Positions 53,568 through 63,535 of a DNA stretch of 64,000 nt are shown here, in pieces (the stretch's first letter is position 1; every line of letters starts with the position of its first letter). Origin of the DNA: Phycisphaerae bacterium. Its GTDB lineage: Bacteria; Planctomycetota; Phycisphaerae; Phycisphaerales; UBA1924. The DNA is taken from assembly GCA_016793805.1 (NCBI GenBank), contig JAEUIZ010000042.1, positions 1 to 64,000 of the forward strand, read 5' to 3'. A program made the translations under genes and the position numbers. The notes under the pieces were generated by a model, which saw nothing but the letters and a program-made list of their open reading frames with translations, ran no database searches and was not told where the DNA came from.

Positions 53568-54200
53568 ATGAAGGCACGAATCCTGCTCGCCCTGGCCGTC
53601 TCTGTCGCGATGCTCTCGGGCTGCAAGTCCGATGGCGGGTCGTCCGAATCGACGCAGGCCCCGTCCACACCGGGCGTGATGCAGGTTCCGATGGCGTACA
53701 AGCCCAAGGGGAAGGTGAACGTGCCGATGATGCCGGTGTTTCCCGGGCTGCGTCTGTATGTCGCCGAGCCGATCGACAAGCGCGACACGGGCGAGCGGAT
53801 CGGGGAGATCCACGACGACGGGCGGACGGTGACGGCGGTGGGGGTGGGCGACTCGCCGACGGCGGTGGTCCGCAGCGCGTTCACGACGGAACTGCCGCGT
53901 TTCGGCCTGACGCTCGTGGCCGATGCGTCGCAGGCGAACCGCACGCTGACGGTGACGCTCCAGCGGTTCTACTGCACGGCCCAGGGCAACACGTTCAAGG
54001 CGTTCGCCGAGGGGCTGGTGGAGGTCCGCGATGCGGGCGGCGCGGTGGTCTTTAGCGGGTTTGTGACGGCGGACGGCGGGAACTGGGGCAACAACGAGAA
54101 CCCGGCGAACGTCCGCGAGCCGCTGTGCGACGCGGCGCAGGAGATGGTCGAGCGGTGCCTGAAGTCCGAGGCGTTTATCAACGCGCTGAAGGTGAACTAG
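53568..54200 (+). CDS. Lipoprotein of unknown function (YajG-like)
   Basis: A 210-residue lipoprotein. The signal ends in a lipobox (VAMLSGC) followed by KSDGGSSES. The mature domain (LYVAEPIDKRDTGERIGEIH, then VRSAFTTELPRFGLTLVADA and TVTLQRFYCTAQGNTFKAFA) has the layout of YajG / LPP20-type outer-membrane-associated lipoproteins, with the late segment LCDAAQEMVERCLKSEAF. Function is unknown. A strong AAGGAGATACGG precedes the ATG at 53568, and a TAAACT -10-like element lies near 53485. Confidence 0.8.
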   Translation: MKARILLALAVSVAMLSGCKSDGGSSESTQAPSTPGVMQVPMAYKPKGKVNVPMMPVFPGLRLYVAEPIDKRDTGERIGEIHDDGRTVTAVGVGDSPTAVVRSAFTTELPRFGLTLVADASQANRTLTVTLQRFYCTAQGNTFKAFAEGLVEVRDAGGAVVFSGFVTADGGNWGNNENPANVREPLCDAAQEMVERCLKSEAFINALKVN

Positions 54201-54252
54201 GCGCCGCCCTCGCCTCGAGGGTCTTGTCCGCCGATCCGAACGAAGCCGCGCG

Positions 54253-54996
54253 ATGAACGTTCCGATCGGGGTCATTCCGACGATCCTGGGCGCCGCCGTC
54301 GCGGTCGGGTGCTACGCGATCTTCGTTCCGCAGAGCAGCCTGATGTGCCCGGTGACGTGGCGCGGGCGACGCGACGGACCCCCGCGCGTGGCGATCACAT
54401 TCGATGACGGCCCGTGGCCCGCCGGCACCGGCCCCATCCTCGACACGCTGCGCGATCTCGCCTGCCCGGCGACGTTCTTTGTCATCGGGGCGAACGCGGC
54501 ACGATGGCCCGAACTGGTCGCGCGGATGCACGCCGAGGGGCACTCCGTGGGCAATCACAGTTACGACCACCCGCACATGGGCGTGTTCCGCCGCGGTCGC
54601 TACTGGATGGACCAACTGCGCCGAACCGATTCAGCGATCGTGGCCGCGGGCGTGCCGCGACCCACGCTGTTCCGGCCCCCGATCGGGCACAAGACGGTGC
54701 GGCTGGCGATGGCGCTCCGCGCGACGGGGCAGCGCGCGGTGACGTGGAGCCGACGTGCGGCGGACGGGATCCCGACGAGCACGGACCGGATCCTCGCGCG
54801 GATCGTCCCGCGGGCCCGCGCGGGGGACATCATCGTGCTGCACGACGGGCTGGAGCCAAGGGCGATCGCGAGGCCCGCGCCGCGGGACGTTTCGCCGACG
54901 GTGCGCGCGGTCCGTCCGATGGTCGAGGGCCTTCGCGCGCGAGGGCTGGCGATCGTCCCGCTCGAGGAGTTGATCGGGGTGCCGGTGGGAGGTTGA
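54253..54996 (+). CDS. Polysaccharide deacetylase (NodB/CE4)
   Basis: A 247-residue protein with an N-terminal membrane anchor (VIPTILGAAVAVGCYAIFVP) and a CE4 domain. Motifs are AITFDDGPWP (metal and base aspartates), GHSVGNHSYDHPHMG (two metal histidines), TLFRPPIGH and the late GDIIVLHDG. It deacetylates N-acetyl sugars of peptidoglycan, chitin-like or surface polysaccharides at the outer face of the membrane. It follows the lipoprotein gene by 52 nt on the same strand and may share its transcript. Confidence 0.9.
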   Translation: MNVPIGVIPTILGAAVAVGCYAIFVPQSSLMCPVTWRGRRDGPPRVAITFDDGPWPAGTGPILDTLRDLACPATFFVIGANAARWPELVARMHAEGHSVGNHSYDHPHMGVFRRGRYWMDQLRRTDSAIVAAGVPRPTLFRPPIGHKTVRLAMALRATGQRAVTWSRRAADGIPTSTDRILARIVPRARAGDIIVLHDGLEPRAIARPAPRDVSPTVRAVRPMVEGLRARGLAIVPLEELIGVPVGG

Positions 54997-55252
54997 GGAG
55001 TGGGGGGTGTGAACTCGTCACGCATGTGACGGAGTGAGCGCGCGGGTTCGCGCTGGCGGCGGAGCGCGGACGGGTTGGAACTGCCGCCGCGAGGGGCACG
55101 CGCAAGTGGCGGCGCACATCCGACGCAAAATGCGGCGCAGCACCCGTCCGCACCTGGTCGCGTGCGTTCGCGGGATTCGTCGGAATCGCCTTGCTTTGCT
55201 GGGGTTCCGCAAGCGGACGCGGACGAACGCGAAGGCGTGCGATACGTACCAA

Positions 55253-55325
55253 TGGGCAGGGCCGGACTTGAACCGGCGACACCCGCATTTTCAGTGCGGT
55301 GCTCTACCAACTGAGCTACCTACCC
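55253..55325 (-). tRNA. tRNA-Phe(GAA)
   Basis: A 73-nt tRNA. The acceptor GGGTAGG pairs with CCTGCCC, the D-arm GCTCAGTTGGTAGAGC is standard, the anticodon stem CGCAC/GCGGG is closed around TGAAAAT (anticodon GAA), and the T-loop is TTCAAGT. CCA is not encoded. Confidence 0.96.
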
Positions 55326-55343
55326 GAACGTCTATCCGCGGAA

Positions 55344-55371
55344 ACGATACCACACCCGCGCGGCTGGTCAA
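55344..55371 (-). promoter_or_regulatory. Promoter of tRNA-Phe
   Basis: On the minus strand TTGACC (55371-55366), a 16-bp spacer and TATCGT (55349-55344), 18 nt before the tRNA 5' end. Confidence 0.65.
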
Positions 55372-55503
55372 GCCCGGCCGATTCACCCCGGGGCCTCCGG
55401 CCGAAGGGACGGCTCGTCGCGGGTGCGGTGGCCGCCGGGGATCGTGCCCGAGGGCGATCGGGAGTGCCACGCGATCCCTGTGCCGACCGGGGCACACGCC
55501 CGA

Positions 55504-55509
55504 TACCAT
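55504..55509 (+). promoter_or_regulatory. -10 box of the OppF-like gene, leaderless type
   Basis: TACCAT lies 6 nt before the GTG at 55516, with no Shine-Dalgarno. Confidence 0.5.
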
Positions 55510-55515
55510 GTCCTC

Positions 55516-56337
<822 letters not shown>

Positions 56338-56379
56338 AGAGTGTGCTGCCGCGCGTGCCGAACGAGCCAGTCGAGGCTA

Positions 56380-56985
56380 TCACTTCGGTCGCTTCGCGGG
56401 CGGCTTCTTCGTCCCCCTCGCCGGCTTGCCTGTCGTGCACTGCGGCCGGGGGTTGATGGAATCCGAGAGCCGCTTTCCCTTGCCCGAACTCGCGCCGGCC
56501 ACCTTGATCGGCTTGCCATCCGGCCCTTTGCCCATGGACGCCAGCGCCTTGACATAGAACTCGATGTACGCCGTCGCGGGCACGCGGCGGATCGCCTCGG
56601 CGATGACATCGAGCGCGAGGTCCTCGACGCGCCTGAAGCGGATGCAACATTTGCCCATGTCTAACTTCTTGCCCGTGGCCTCCCAGGCCGCGCGGAACCA
56701 GTCCCACTGCGGCCCGTCGCCGTACGTCGTCATCAGGTACAGCGACATGTGCTGCTTCTGCGACGCCAGACCCGCGAACGGCAATGGCTGCTTCGGGTCG
56801 CAGTGGTACCCGTGCGGAAAGATGCTGTGGGGCACGGCGTACCCGATCATCCCGTACTGCATTCCCTCCACGTACCCCTTGTCCAGGTTCTTCAGGATCA
56901 CCCGACGCACCGCCTCGATCGCCGCCCGGCGATCCTCCGGCAGCGAGGCGAGGTACTCGGCAACGGTCGCGGCTTTGGATTGCAT
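56380..56985 (-). CDS. DUF1801 protein
   Basis: A 201-residue protein. VAEYLASLPEDRRAAIEAVR and EGMQYGMIGYAVPHSIFPHG, then LASQKQHMSLYLMTTYGDG and MGKCCIRFRRVEDLALDVIA, match DUF1801 (YdhG-like) proteins, a small alpha/beta fold of unknown role sometimes linked to iron-sulfur or stress functions. The C-terminal 45 residues are a Lys/Pro-rich tail ending KKPPAKRPK. The ATG at 56985 follows TATGCT by 6 nt. It converges on the OppF-like gene. Confidence 0.85.
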   Translation of the reverse strand: MQSKAATVAEYLASLPEDRRAAIEAVRRVILKNLDKGYVEGMQYGMIGYAVPHSIFPHGYHCDPKQPLPFAGLASQKQHMSLYLMTTYGDGPQWDWFRAAWEATGKKLDMGKCCIRFRRVEDLALDVIAEAIRRVPATAYIEFYVKALASMGKGPDGKPIKVAGASSGKGKRLSDSINPRPQCTTGKPARGTKKPPAKRPK

Positions 56986-56991
56986 GACGTC

Positions 56992-56997
56992 AGCATA
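56992..56997 (-). promoter_or_regulatory. -10 box of the DUF1801 gene, leaderless type
   Basis: TATGCT on the minus strand, 6 nt before the ATG at 56985, with no Shine-Dalgarno. Confidence 0.5.
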
Positions 56998-57066
56998 CCG
57001 TCCATCGCGCGAGGGCAGCGGGGCAACGGCGCGTTGCCTGGGCCCGAGGCCAACCTCGGCGTCGCG

Positions 57067-58017
57067 TCACGACGCCGGCTTGCGCGCGGAGATGTCGAGG
57101 CTGGTGATGAAGTCGCCAGCGGTGGTGCCGGCCGGCAGCGCGGCGAGGATCTTCTTGAAGAGCGGATCGTCCCAGTTCATGAGGGAGTCGATGTAGGCGC
57201 TCTTGGGAGTCAGGACGATGCTCGTGAAGCCGGCGGCGAGCATCTGGCGGCGCGTGTCCTCGACGAGTGCCGCGCCGGCGATGCAGCCGATGAGCGCCTC
57301 CGCGTCGTGGCGGATCGACTCCGGGAGCGGGCGCAGGAGGGCGAGGTCGGAGACGGCGACGCGACCGCCGGGCTTGAGCACGCGTGCGATCTCTCGCCAG
57401 ACGCGCGGCTTGTCGGGCGACAGGTTGAGCACGCAGTTGGAGATGACCACGTCGACCGACGCGTCGGCGACGGGCAGACTCTCGATCTCTCCCAATCGGA
57501 ACTCAACGTTGTGGAGGCCGGTCTGGGCGGCATAGGTCGCGATGTTGGCCCGGGCCTTGGAGAGCATGTCTGGGGTCATGTCGACGCCGATGACACGGCC
57601 TGAGGGCCCGACCTTCGGTCCCGCGACGAAGCAGTCGAACCCGCCGCCGGCCCCCAGGTCGAGCACGACCTCGCCCGGCCTGAGCGAGGCGATCGCGGTG
57701 GGATTGCCGCAGGAGAGGCCCATGTTCGCGCCCTGCGGGATGGCGCCAAGTTCGCTCGACGAGTAGCCGATGGCGGCAGCGAGTTGGTCGGGGGTGAACG
57801 TCGCGGGGCCGCAGCATCCGCCGCCCGGCGTGGTGCCGCAGCAACCGGCGGCGGCGGTGCCGAGCAGGCCGGCGGCATCGGACCAACCTCCGCTCTGGGC
57901 GATCTTGCCGTAGCCCTCTCGGACGCGGTCACGCACGATGTGATCGGCTTCGGGCTGGGCACTGGCGCCACCGCAGCAGTCGGGGCCACAGCAGGGGGAA
58001 TCGGGCTTGGTGCTCAT
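57067..58017 (-). CDS. arsM: Arsenite S-adenosylmethionine methyltransferase
   Basis: A 316-residue ArsM that methylates As(III). [20 protein letters not shown] followed by [20 protein letters not shown] is the ArsM SAM-binding signature. Candidate As-binding cysteines are in [14 protein letters not shown] and [13 protein letters not shown], matching the two core cysteines of characterised ArsM. The N-terminus is cysteine-rich ([11 protein letters not shown], then [17 protein letters not shown]). AAGGAG is well placed for the ATG at 58017. It follows arsR by 63 nt in the same direction, forming an arsRM unit; no ArsB/ACR3 pump is seen. Confidence 0.94.
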   Translation of the reverse strand: MSTKPDSPCCGPDCCGGASAQPEADHIVRDRVREGYGKIAQSGGWSDAAGLLGTAAAGCCGTTPGGGCCGPATFTPDQLAAAIGYSSSELGAIPQGANMGLSCGNPTAIASLRPGEVVLDLGAGGGFDCFVAGPKVGPSGRVIGVDMTPDMLSKARANIATYAAQTGLHNVEFRLGEIESLPVADASVDVVISNCVLNLSPDKPRVWREIARVLKPGGRVAVSDLALLRPLPESIRHDAEALIGCIAGAALVEDTRRQMLAAGFTSIVLTPKSAYIDSLMNWDDPLFKKILAALPAGTTAGDFITSLDISARKPAS

Positions 58018-58080
58018 GGCGAACTCCTTGAACAACGTGGAAACGGGATGACAAAGCGGATGGGTCAGGACTGGCGGGAA

Positions 58081-58476
58081 TCAGCACGATCCACAGCATC
58101 TCCCGGAACCGGGGGCGCGACGATCGGCGGGGCAGCACCGCTCGAGTTCGTCCGCGAGGCGGCGTAGGGCGCCGGCGAGCGGGCCCGCACGCACGGCATA
58201 GAACACCGTTCGCCCAGACTTGGAGGAGTCGAGCACGCCCGCGTCCGCCAAGAGCCGGAGGTGCCGGGAGACGACGGAGAGATCGACGGCGCAGCACTGG
58301 GCGATCTCCCCGACGGCGCAGGGGCGGCCACACTTGGCCAAGCACGCCAGGAGCGTGATCCGCGTGGGATCCCCGAGCGCCTTGAAGAGACCCGGGTCGA
58401 GCATCCCGTCGATGGGTCCGGGACGTGCCGAGGCCTGCTTGGGAGTGGCCGGTCGACGATTGCGTAGTTGCGTCAT
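58081..58476 (-). CDS. arsR: ArsR-family repressor
   Basis: A 131-residue winged-helix repressor. LFKALGDPTRITLLACLAKC is the family N-terminus, and AVDLSVVSRHLRLLADAGVL is the recognition helix. Metalloid-binding cysteines are plausible in KCGRPCAVGEIAQCC and in the C-terminal cluster RCCPADRRAPGSGRCCGSC. It should release the promoter when bound to As(III) or Sb(III) and thus derepress arsR-arsM. The promoter lies directly against the ATG. Confidence 0.92.
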   Translation of the reverse strand: MTQLRNRRPATPKQASARPGPIDGMLDPGLFKALGDPTRITLLACLAKCGRPCAVGEIAQCCAVDLSVVSRHLRLLADAGVLDSSKSGRTVFYAVRAGPLAGALRRLADELERCCPADRRAPGSGRCCGSC

Positions 58477-58483
58477 TGTGCAA

Positions 58484-58511
58484 ATGCTAGCACGCCGGAT
58501 CACTCTGTCAA
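58484..58511 (-). promoter_or_regulatory. arsRM promoter, leaderless
   Basis: On the minus strand TTGACA (58511-58506), a 16-bp spacer and TAGCAT (58489-58484), 7 nt before the arsR ATG at 58476. Transcription would start almost at the ATG. I see no long palindromic ArsR operator. Confidence 0.7.
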
Positions 58512-58630
58512 GGGGCAGTGAGCGCGGGCGGCTCGTGCGCGGCGGGCCAATCGGCCGCCCGGCAGCGTGAGTTCCAGAAAGAACCGTCCCGACGCGTGCA
58601 CTGTCCGAGAGTTGTGGTACCTTCATGAAC

Positions 58631-59558
58631 ATGGCAACCACCCGGTCCATCCGGCGCGGGTCGGTCGTATCGGCGACGGTGGCTCTGATGACCGCCCTCG
58701 CCGCGGGGCAGCCCGTCGCGCAGGTGCAGGGCTGGGGGAGCAATACCTGGGCTAGTTGAATCTCCCACCGGGGTTCTATCGCAAGGTCGCGTGCGGCTCG
58801 GACCACACCGTCGCCATCCGTTACGACGGCACGCTCGTGGGCTGGGGGAACGACGACGCCAACCAAGCCACCCCGCCCGCGGGCGTCTACACCCAGGTCG
58901 TCGCGGGCCGCAAGCACTTCCTGGCCCTGCGGCCGGATGGAACCGTGCTTCGCTGGGGCAACATGCCGCTCGGAAGCACGCCGCCGCCGGACGCGTTCGT
59001 GCAGATCGACACCAACGACTTCCAGAGCATCGGGCTTCGGGCGGACGGCTCGGTCGTGACGTTGGGCTGACCCGTGAACCCCCCGCCCCCGCCCGGACCC
59101 TTTATCGACGTAGCGGCTGGGTATGACGAGTGGTTCGCCGCGATCCGGGCCTCCGACCTTGCCCTTGTGGCCTGGGGCAGCAACTCCGTCGGGCAACTCA
59201 ACGTGCCTGCAGGGCGATTTGTGTCGCTTGCGATCGGCATCAACTGGGGCGTGGGGATTCGTGACACCGGACAGGCGGAGTTCTGGGTTCCCCATCGGGG
59301 TTTTTAGGCCCGATGCCCGCGACCCGCTTTCGTGGAGTGCGTGCCGGCAAAGTCTTTGCGATCGGGTTTCGCTGCCCGGCCAACTGTGATGAATCGACCT
59401 CCGACCCTGTGCTCAATGTGTCGGACTTCGTCTGCTTCCTTAACCGCTACGCCGCGGGCGACACACTGATGAACTGCGACGGCAGCACAATCCCGCCCCT
59501 CTTGAACATCAATGACTTCATCTGCTTTCTGAACGCGTTCGCCTCCGGTTGCCCGTGA
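58631..59558 (+). pseudogene. Decayed RCC1-like/dockerin exported protein gene
   Basis: Four fragments of one ancestral gene, related to the propeller genes at 24.7-27.1 kb. The signal peptide (MATTRSIRRGSVVSATVALM) and QGWGSNTW are followed by a one-base deletion and a TAG where homologues read GQLN (near 58750). The next frame continues NLPPGFYRKVACGSDHTVAI, stops at TGA 59068-59070 (probably a former TGG), resumes in frame with PPPPPGPFIDVAAGYDEWFA, then shifts frame near 59295-59307 in a GGGGTTTTT run. The last part carries two dockerin repeats (NCDESTSDPVLNVSDFVCFL, NCDGSTIPPLLNINDFICFL) ending FASGCP. A TACCTT -10 box still lies 7 nt before the ATG. Confidence 0.88.
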
Positions 59559-59603
59559 TTGTCCAGACGGCTGGCCCGTGTCTTGCTCAGTGACGGTCAC
59601 CCT

Positions 59604-59888
59604 ATGAAGAGATCTCGATGGCAATGCACCACGCCGCCGTTCCTCGACGCCAACGACTACATGCGCTTCACCAACATGCTGGCGACGATGCAGGGGTGCC
59701 CGCGCGAGTACCGGCGAATCTGCTATGCCAACTGCGACGGCAGCGACCCATCCTCGTCGACTGTGCCGATCTTGGACGTGAACGACTTCATCTGCTTCTC
59801 GCTCGCGTTCGCCGAGGGATGCGCCGCGGGCGTCTACCTGCCGTCGAACCCGGACATTCCGCCGGGTCTCTGTCCTTCCCTGGCCTGA
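59604..59888 (+). pseudogene. Dockerin-like gene fragment
   Basis: A 94-codon open stretch whose content is only C-terminal dockerin-like sequence: TPPFLDANDYMRFTNMLATM, then YANCDGSDPSSSTVPILDVN and DFICFSLAFAEGC, with a 20-residue tail. There is no signal peptide or other domain. It most likely derives from the end of another dockerin protein, a relic lying just after the pseudogene. A functional small protein cannot be excluded. Confidence 0.55.
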
Positions 59889-60220
59889 GCCGATGCGGCG
59901 CGAGATTCGCCCGCCCGGCGTCCGGCCCCTCCCCGATCCGGCCGATGCTGGCGACAAGGAAAGCCTCTCGATACCAGCGACTTCATGGCAGTGATCGCGC
60001 GACGGGCGGCGTTGCCATGGGCCGGTCAGGGCGTGCGTCGCGCGCGGCGGCCGCCCGTGGCGCGCGGGGCGGGTGCTACAGTGCGGAGTCTTCACACCCG
60101 GCGGGCGGCTCGATGGCCGTGCGTGCCGATGTCCGCGCTATGCCTCGACGGATCGAGATCCGGTCGCCTGGCGCCCCGACGATGGGCCTTCGATCTGGAG
60201 GCCCGGGAGCCAGTTGACCG
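59889..60220. other. Intergenic region with a yjfB-like relic
   Basis: A 332-nt gap before the desaturase gene. It contains the relic at 59936-59973 and a TACAGT -10-like element at about 60075-60080. Beyond these I see nothing recognisable; apparent long frames here look like GC-rich chance ORFs. Confidence 0.6.
59936..59973 (+). repeat. Relic of the yjfB upstream/start region
   Basis: Thirty-five of 38 bases match 23278-23315, which spans the last 20 bases before yjfB and its first six codons. The ATG is AAG here and similarity fades after codon 6, so this is a decayed second copy or a shared regulatory element. Confidence 0.75.
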
Positions 60221-61273
60221 ATGCCGACCCCGATGCCCCCGCCGATGGCCGATGATGCTCGTGCCGCGCTCGAACCCCGGGCTGTCGTGCCGCCGTCCGC
60301 GGCGGCTCGACCCAAGGAATCGCCCGCCGATCGCAAGGTGCGGACTCTGAACCTGTGCGCGGTGATCGTGCCGTTCCTGGGGTTGATGGTCGCGGTGTGG
60401 TTCAGTTGGGGCACGATGCTGGACTGGGTGCAGGTGTGGATCTTCACAGGGATGGCGGTGGCGACGGCCGCGGGCATCACGATCGGGTATCACCGGCTGG
60501 CGACGCATCGGTCGTTCGAGGCCGTGGCGCCGGTGCGGTACCTGTTCCTCGCCCTGGGCTCGATGGCGGTGCAGGGCCCGATCTTCGAGTGGGCCGGGAA
60601 TCATCGGAGGCACCACCAGCACTCGGACGAGGCGGGCGATCCGCACTCGCCGAACGTGGACGCGTCGGGGACGTGGCGCAAGGGCCTGAAGTCGACGCTC
60701 GCCGGGCTGTGGCACGCGCACATCGGGTGGCTGTTCCAGGGCCACTCCAAGGGACTCGGGCGGTACATCAAGGACCTGCAAGCGGATCCCGTGATGGTCG
60801 CGGTGAATCGGCAGTTCCAGTTGTGGGTGCTCGCCGGGCTGCTGCTGCCCGCGCTGCTGGGGGGGCTGATCACCTGGTCGCTCACGGGGGCGCTGCTCGG
60901 GCTGTTGTGGGGCGGGCTGGTGCGGGTGTTCCTTGTGCACCATGTCACCTGGAGCGTGAACTCGGTCTGCCACCTCTGGGGGACGAGCCCGTTCCGCTCG
61001 CAGGACCACAGCCGCAACAACGCGATCGTCGGGGTGCTGGCGATGGGCGAGGGGTGGCACAACAACCACCACGCGTTCCCGACCTCGGCCAGGCACGGGC
61101 TGCGCTGGTGGGAACTCGACACGAGTTACCTCATCATCCGCACGCTGTCCATCCTCGGGCTAGTGCGAGCGATCCGCCTCCCCACGCGCGCCCAGTTGGC
61201 CGCAAAGAAACGAACCCGCGCCGCGGCGGGCGACGTGAACGCACCGGCACTGACCGACGCGACGGTGCGATAG
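60221..61273 (+). CDS. Acyl-CoA (delta-9-type) fatty acid desaturase
   Basis: A 350-residue membrane desaturase. The three histidine boxes are GYHRLATHRSF (HxxxxH), NHRRHHQHSDEAGDPHSPN (HxxHH) and GEGWHNNHHAFP (HNxHH), together with NSVCHLWG. Four hydrophobic helices are visible in pairs (VPFLGLMVAVWFSWGTMLDW and WVLAGLLLPALLGGLITWSL among them). It introduces a double bond into long acyl chains, adjusting membrane fluidity. The N-terminal 30 residues are Pro/Ala-rich. A TGA stop lies just upstream in frame, so the start is 60221 or the next ATG at 60233. Confidence 0.93.
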   Translation: MPTPMPPPMADDARAALEPRAVVPPSAAARPKESPADRKVRTLNLCAVIVPFLGLMVAVWFSWGTMLDWVQVWIFTGMAVATAAGITIGYHRLATHRSFEAVAPVRYLFLALGSMAVQGPIFEWAGNHRRHHQHSDEAGDPHSPNVDASGTWRKGLKSTLAGLWHAHIGWLFQGHSKGLGRYIKDLQADPVMVAVNRQFQLWVLAGLLLPALLGGLITWSLTGALLGLLWGGLVRVFLVHHVTWSVNSVCHLWGTSPFRSQDHSRNNAIVGVLAMGEGWHNNHHAFPTSARHGLRWWELDTSYLIIRTLSILGLVRAIRLPTRAQLAAKKRTRAAAGDVNAPALTDATVR

Positions 61274-61539
61274 GCGCGGAGTGCGCTGAGCGGTCTGGGA
61301 CTTCCGTGCCCGGTCGGCCTATGATCGCTCGTTCGCTGGTGGCCCCATCGCTCTTCTCGCCCTTCGGGGCCTGATCGTTCTGGGAATCTGCTGGCACCGC
61401 CTGGGCCCGAAGGCTTGCGGCGGGTTTCCCAGTACGGCCGCACTTGTTCCAATCAGGTTGGCACGAGCAACGCCCGAAAGTAGTTGGTCCCGAGGCGCGC
61501 CAGGCGGCGTGCAGCGGGCCGCAGGAGTTTATCGCTTTG

Positions 61540-62889
61540 ATGCAGTTTTCCGCTCTCTCGCTCTCTCCGTCCGTCCTTCGCGCCCTGGCCGACGAGGGCT
61601 ACGAGACCCCGACCCCGATCCAGGCGCAGGCGATCCGGCCGGTCCAGGAAGGGCGTGACCTGCTCGGCTGCGCACAGACCGGCACGGGCAAGACGGCCGC
61701 GTTCGCGCTCCCCATCCTCAGCCGCCTCACCTCGGCCCCGGTAGACAAGTCTCGCCGTGGCCCCGTGCTCCCGCGCGTGCTCGTGCTCGCGCCCACGCGC
61801 GAACTGGCGGTCCAGATCGGGGAGAGTTTCGCCGCGTACGGACGCCACACGCACCTGGCGCACACCACGATCTATGGCGGCGTGAGCCAGATGCACCAGG
61901 AGCGGGCGCTGCGCCGCGGCATGGACATCGTCGTCGCCACCCCGGGGCGGCTCATGGACCTCATGGAGCAGAAGGTCATCAACCTCTCGGGCATCCAGGT
62001 GCTGGTGCTCGACGAGGCGGATCGGATGCTCGACATGGGCTTCATCCAGCCGATCCGGCGGATCGCGGCGGCGCTGCCGTCGGATCGCCAGACCGTGATG
62101 TTCTCGGCCACGATGCCGCGCGAGATCGTGCGGCTCGCCGACTCGCTCCTTCGCGATCCGGTGCGGGTGTCGGTCGCGCCCCCGGCGTCGGCGCCCGTGC
62201 GGATCGAGCAGAGCGTGTACATGGTGCCCCGCGCGAGCAAGCAGGCGCTGCTCGAGCACCTCGTCCGGCCCGCGGCCGTCGCCCGCGCCATCGTCTTCAC
62301 CAAGACCAAGCACGGCGCCGACCGTGTGTGCAAGAAACTCCACCAGGCGGGGATCAGCGCGGACGCGATCCACGGCGGGCGAGCCCAGAACCAGCGACGC
62401 CGAACGCTCGACGGCTTCCGCAGCGGCCGGTGCCGCGTGCTCGTCGCCACCGACGTGGCGGCCCGAGGGCTGGACGTGGACGGGATCACGCACGTGTTCA
62501 ACTTTGACCTCCCGATCGAGGCCGACGGCTACGTCCATCGCATCGGGCGCACGGGCCGGGCCGGCGCCGGGGGCGTGGCGATCTCGTTCTGCGACCACGA
62601 GGAGCGGGGCTGCCTCCGCGACATCGAGAGGCTCATCGGAGCGCCGATCCCGGCGATCACGCGCCTGCCCGCGCTCCCCCCGCCGACCTCGCACCCCACG
62701 CCCCACCCCACCCCCTCGCACGCACCGTCCCGCGCTCACGCGAGCGCGGCATCGTCTCCCGTGCGATCGGGTTCGGCAGCGTTCGAACGCCGAGGCGGCG
62801 CGTTGACCGCAGAGGCAAAGTCGCGGCCGACATCTGGCCGGGCTCCCGGGCGGTTCTCGAAGCGACCCGCTACCCGGCGATCGCGCTAG
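61540..62889 (+). CDS. rhlE: DEAD-box RNA helicase (RhlE-like)
   Basis: A 449-residue helicase. [20 protein letters not shown] is the Q-motif region. [47 protein letters not shown] and FSATMP make up domain 1. [33 protein letters not shown] and [12 protein letters not shown] make up domain 2. A basic, Pro/Ser-rich tail (about 75 residues) follows. The ATG at 61540 begins at the family N-terminus; the frame is open to 61444. The 266-nt upstream gap contains a TATGAT element near 61321, leaving a leader of about 210 nt, possibly cold-regulated. Confidence 0.94.
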   Translation: MQFSALSLSPSVLRALADEGYETPTPIQAQAIRPVQEGRDLLGCAQTGTGKTAAFALPILSRLTSAPVDKSRRGPVLPRVLVLAPTRELAVQIGESFAAYGRHTHLAHTTIYGGVSQMHQERALRRGMDIVVATPGRLMDLMEQKVINLSGIQVLVLDEADRMLDMGFIQPIRRIAAALPSDRQTVMFSATMPREIVRLADSLLRDPVRVSVAPPASAPVRIEQSVYMVPRASKQALLEHLVRPAAVARAIVFTKTKHGADRVCKKLHQAGISADAIHGGRAQNQRRRTLDGFRSGRCRVLVATDVAARGLDVDGITHVFNFDLPIEADGYVHRIGRTGRAGAGGVAISFCDHEERGCLRDIERLIGAPIPAITRLPALPPPTSHPTPHPTPSHAPSRAHASAASSPVRSGSAAFERRGGALTAEAKSRPTSGRAPGRFSKRPATRRSR

Positions 62890-63148
62890 CCACGCCACGG
62901 GGAGGGGGGGGACACCGGCGTCGACACGTCGGGAGCGGACGAAAGCAGAGAATCCAAAGCGCGCCGCGCAGCGCCTTTGTCGGCGCACGGCGTGAACTGG
63001 CGCTGACCGGTGATGACAACGCCGACCAAGCCGAGGCCGAGGCCCCGCCCGCGCGCGGCCACGACCAGCCCCAGAAGGGGCCGGATTCCCGCCAGATTGT
63101 CGCGACGAGTCCCCGCGCGTCACCACCGGTCACACCGAGGGACTCGAA

Positions 63149-63222
63149 CACGGGCAGTAGGAGTCGAACCCACAACCTCCTGATCCGTAGTCAGGTGCTC
63201 TATCCAGTTGAGCTATGCCCGC
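63149..63222 (-). tRNA. tRNA-Arg(ACG)
   Basis: A 74-nt tRNA. The acceptor GCGGGCA pairs with TGCCCGT (closing G-U pair), the D-arm is GCTCAACTGGATAGAGC, the anticodon stem CCTGA/TCAGG encloses CTACGGA (anticodon ACG, A34 normally edited to inosine), and the T-loop is TTCGACT. CCA is not encoded. Confidence 0.95.
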
Positions 63223-63232
63223 TCTCACTGCA

Positions 63233-63261
63233 ACAGTAAACCCGCCGCCGGGCTGTGGCAA
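63233..63261 (-). promoter_or_regulatory. Promoter of tRNA-Arg
   Basis: On the minus strand TTGCCA (63261-63256), a 17-bp spacer and TACTGT (63238-63233), 10 nt before the tRNA 5' end. Confidence 0.65.
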
Positions 63262-63453
63262 GTGGGGCGGCGGCATCCTCGGCGCCCGCGCGCACAGGAA
63301 CGCCGCCGAGTCCGCTGGCAGCAGAAGTGGGGGGGCCGTGGCGCGCTGTGGGCAGACTCGGGCCGTGGGCTGGTCCCATGCTTGAGGCCGGAGCCGGCTT
63401 CCGCTGCGCAAGCCCAGCGAGGACGCCCTTCCCAGTCCCCTCTCGGCCCGCTC

Positions 63454-63482
63454 TTGATTCCAGCCTTCGAGCCCCCCATACT
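63454..63482 (+). promoter_or_regulatory. Promoter of rpsT
   Basis: TTGATT (63454-63459), a 17-bp spacer and CATACT (63477-63482). The start would be near 63489, giving a leader of about 47 nt. Confidence 0.6.
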
Positions 63483-63535
63483 TCCAGCCCGGCGGTTTGG
63501 GCCGCCGGCAGTCTCGACGGAAGGATCACGCACCG

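Larger units (their letters stand above)
63223..63535. other. Intergenic region between tRNA-Arg and rpsT
   Basis: A 313-nt divergent gap. It holds the tRNA-Arg promoter (63233-63261) at one side and the rpsT promoter (63454-63482) at the other. Between them I see nothing coding or structured that I can name. Confidence 0.65.

Noticed and set aside
59618..60217. A 199-codon plus-strand frame before the desaturase
   Set aside because: Low-complexity Arg/Gly/Ala composition and overlap with the dockerin fragment in another frame.
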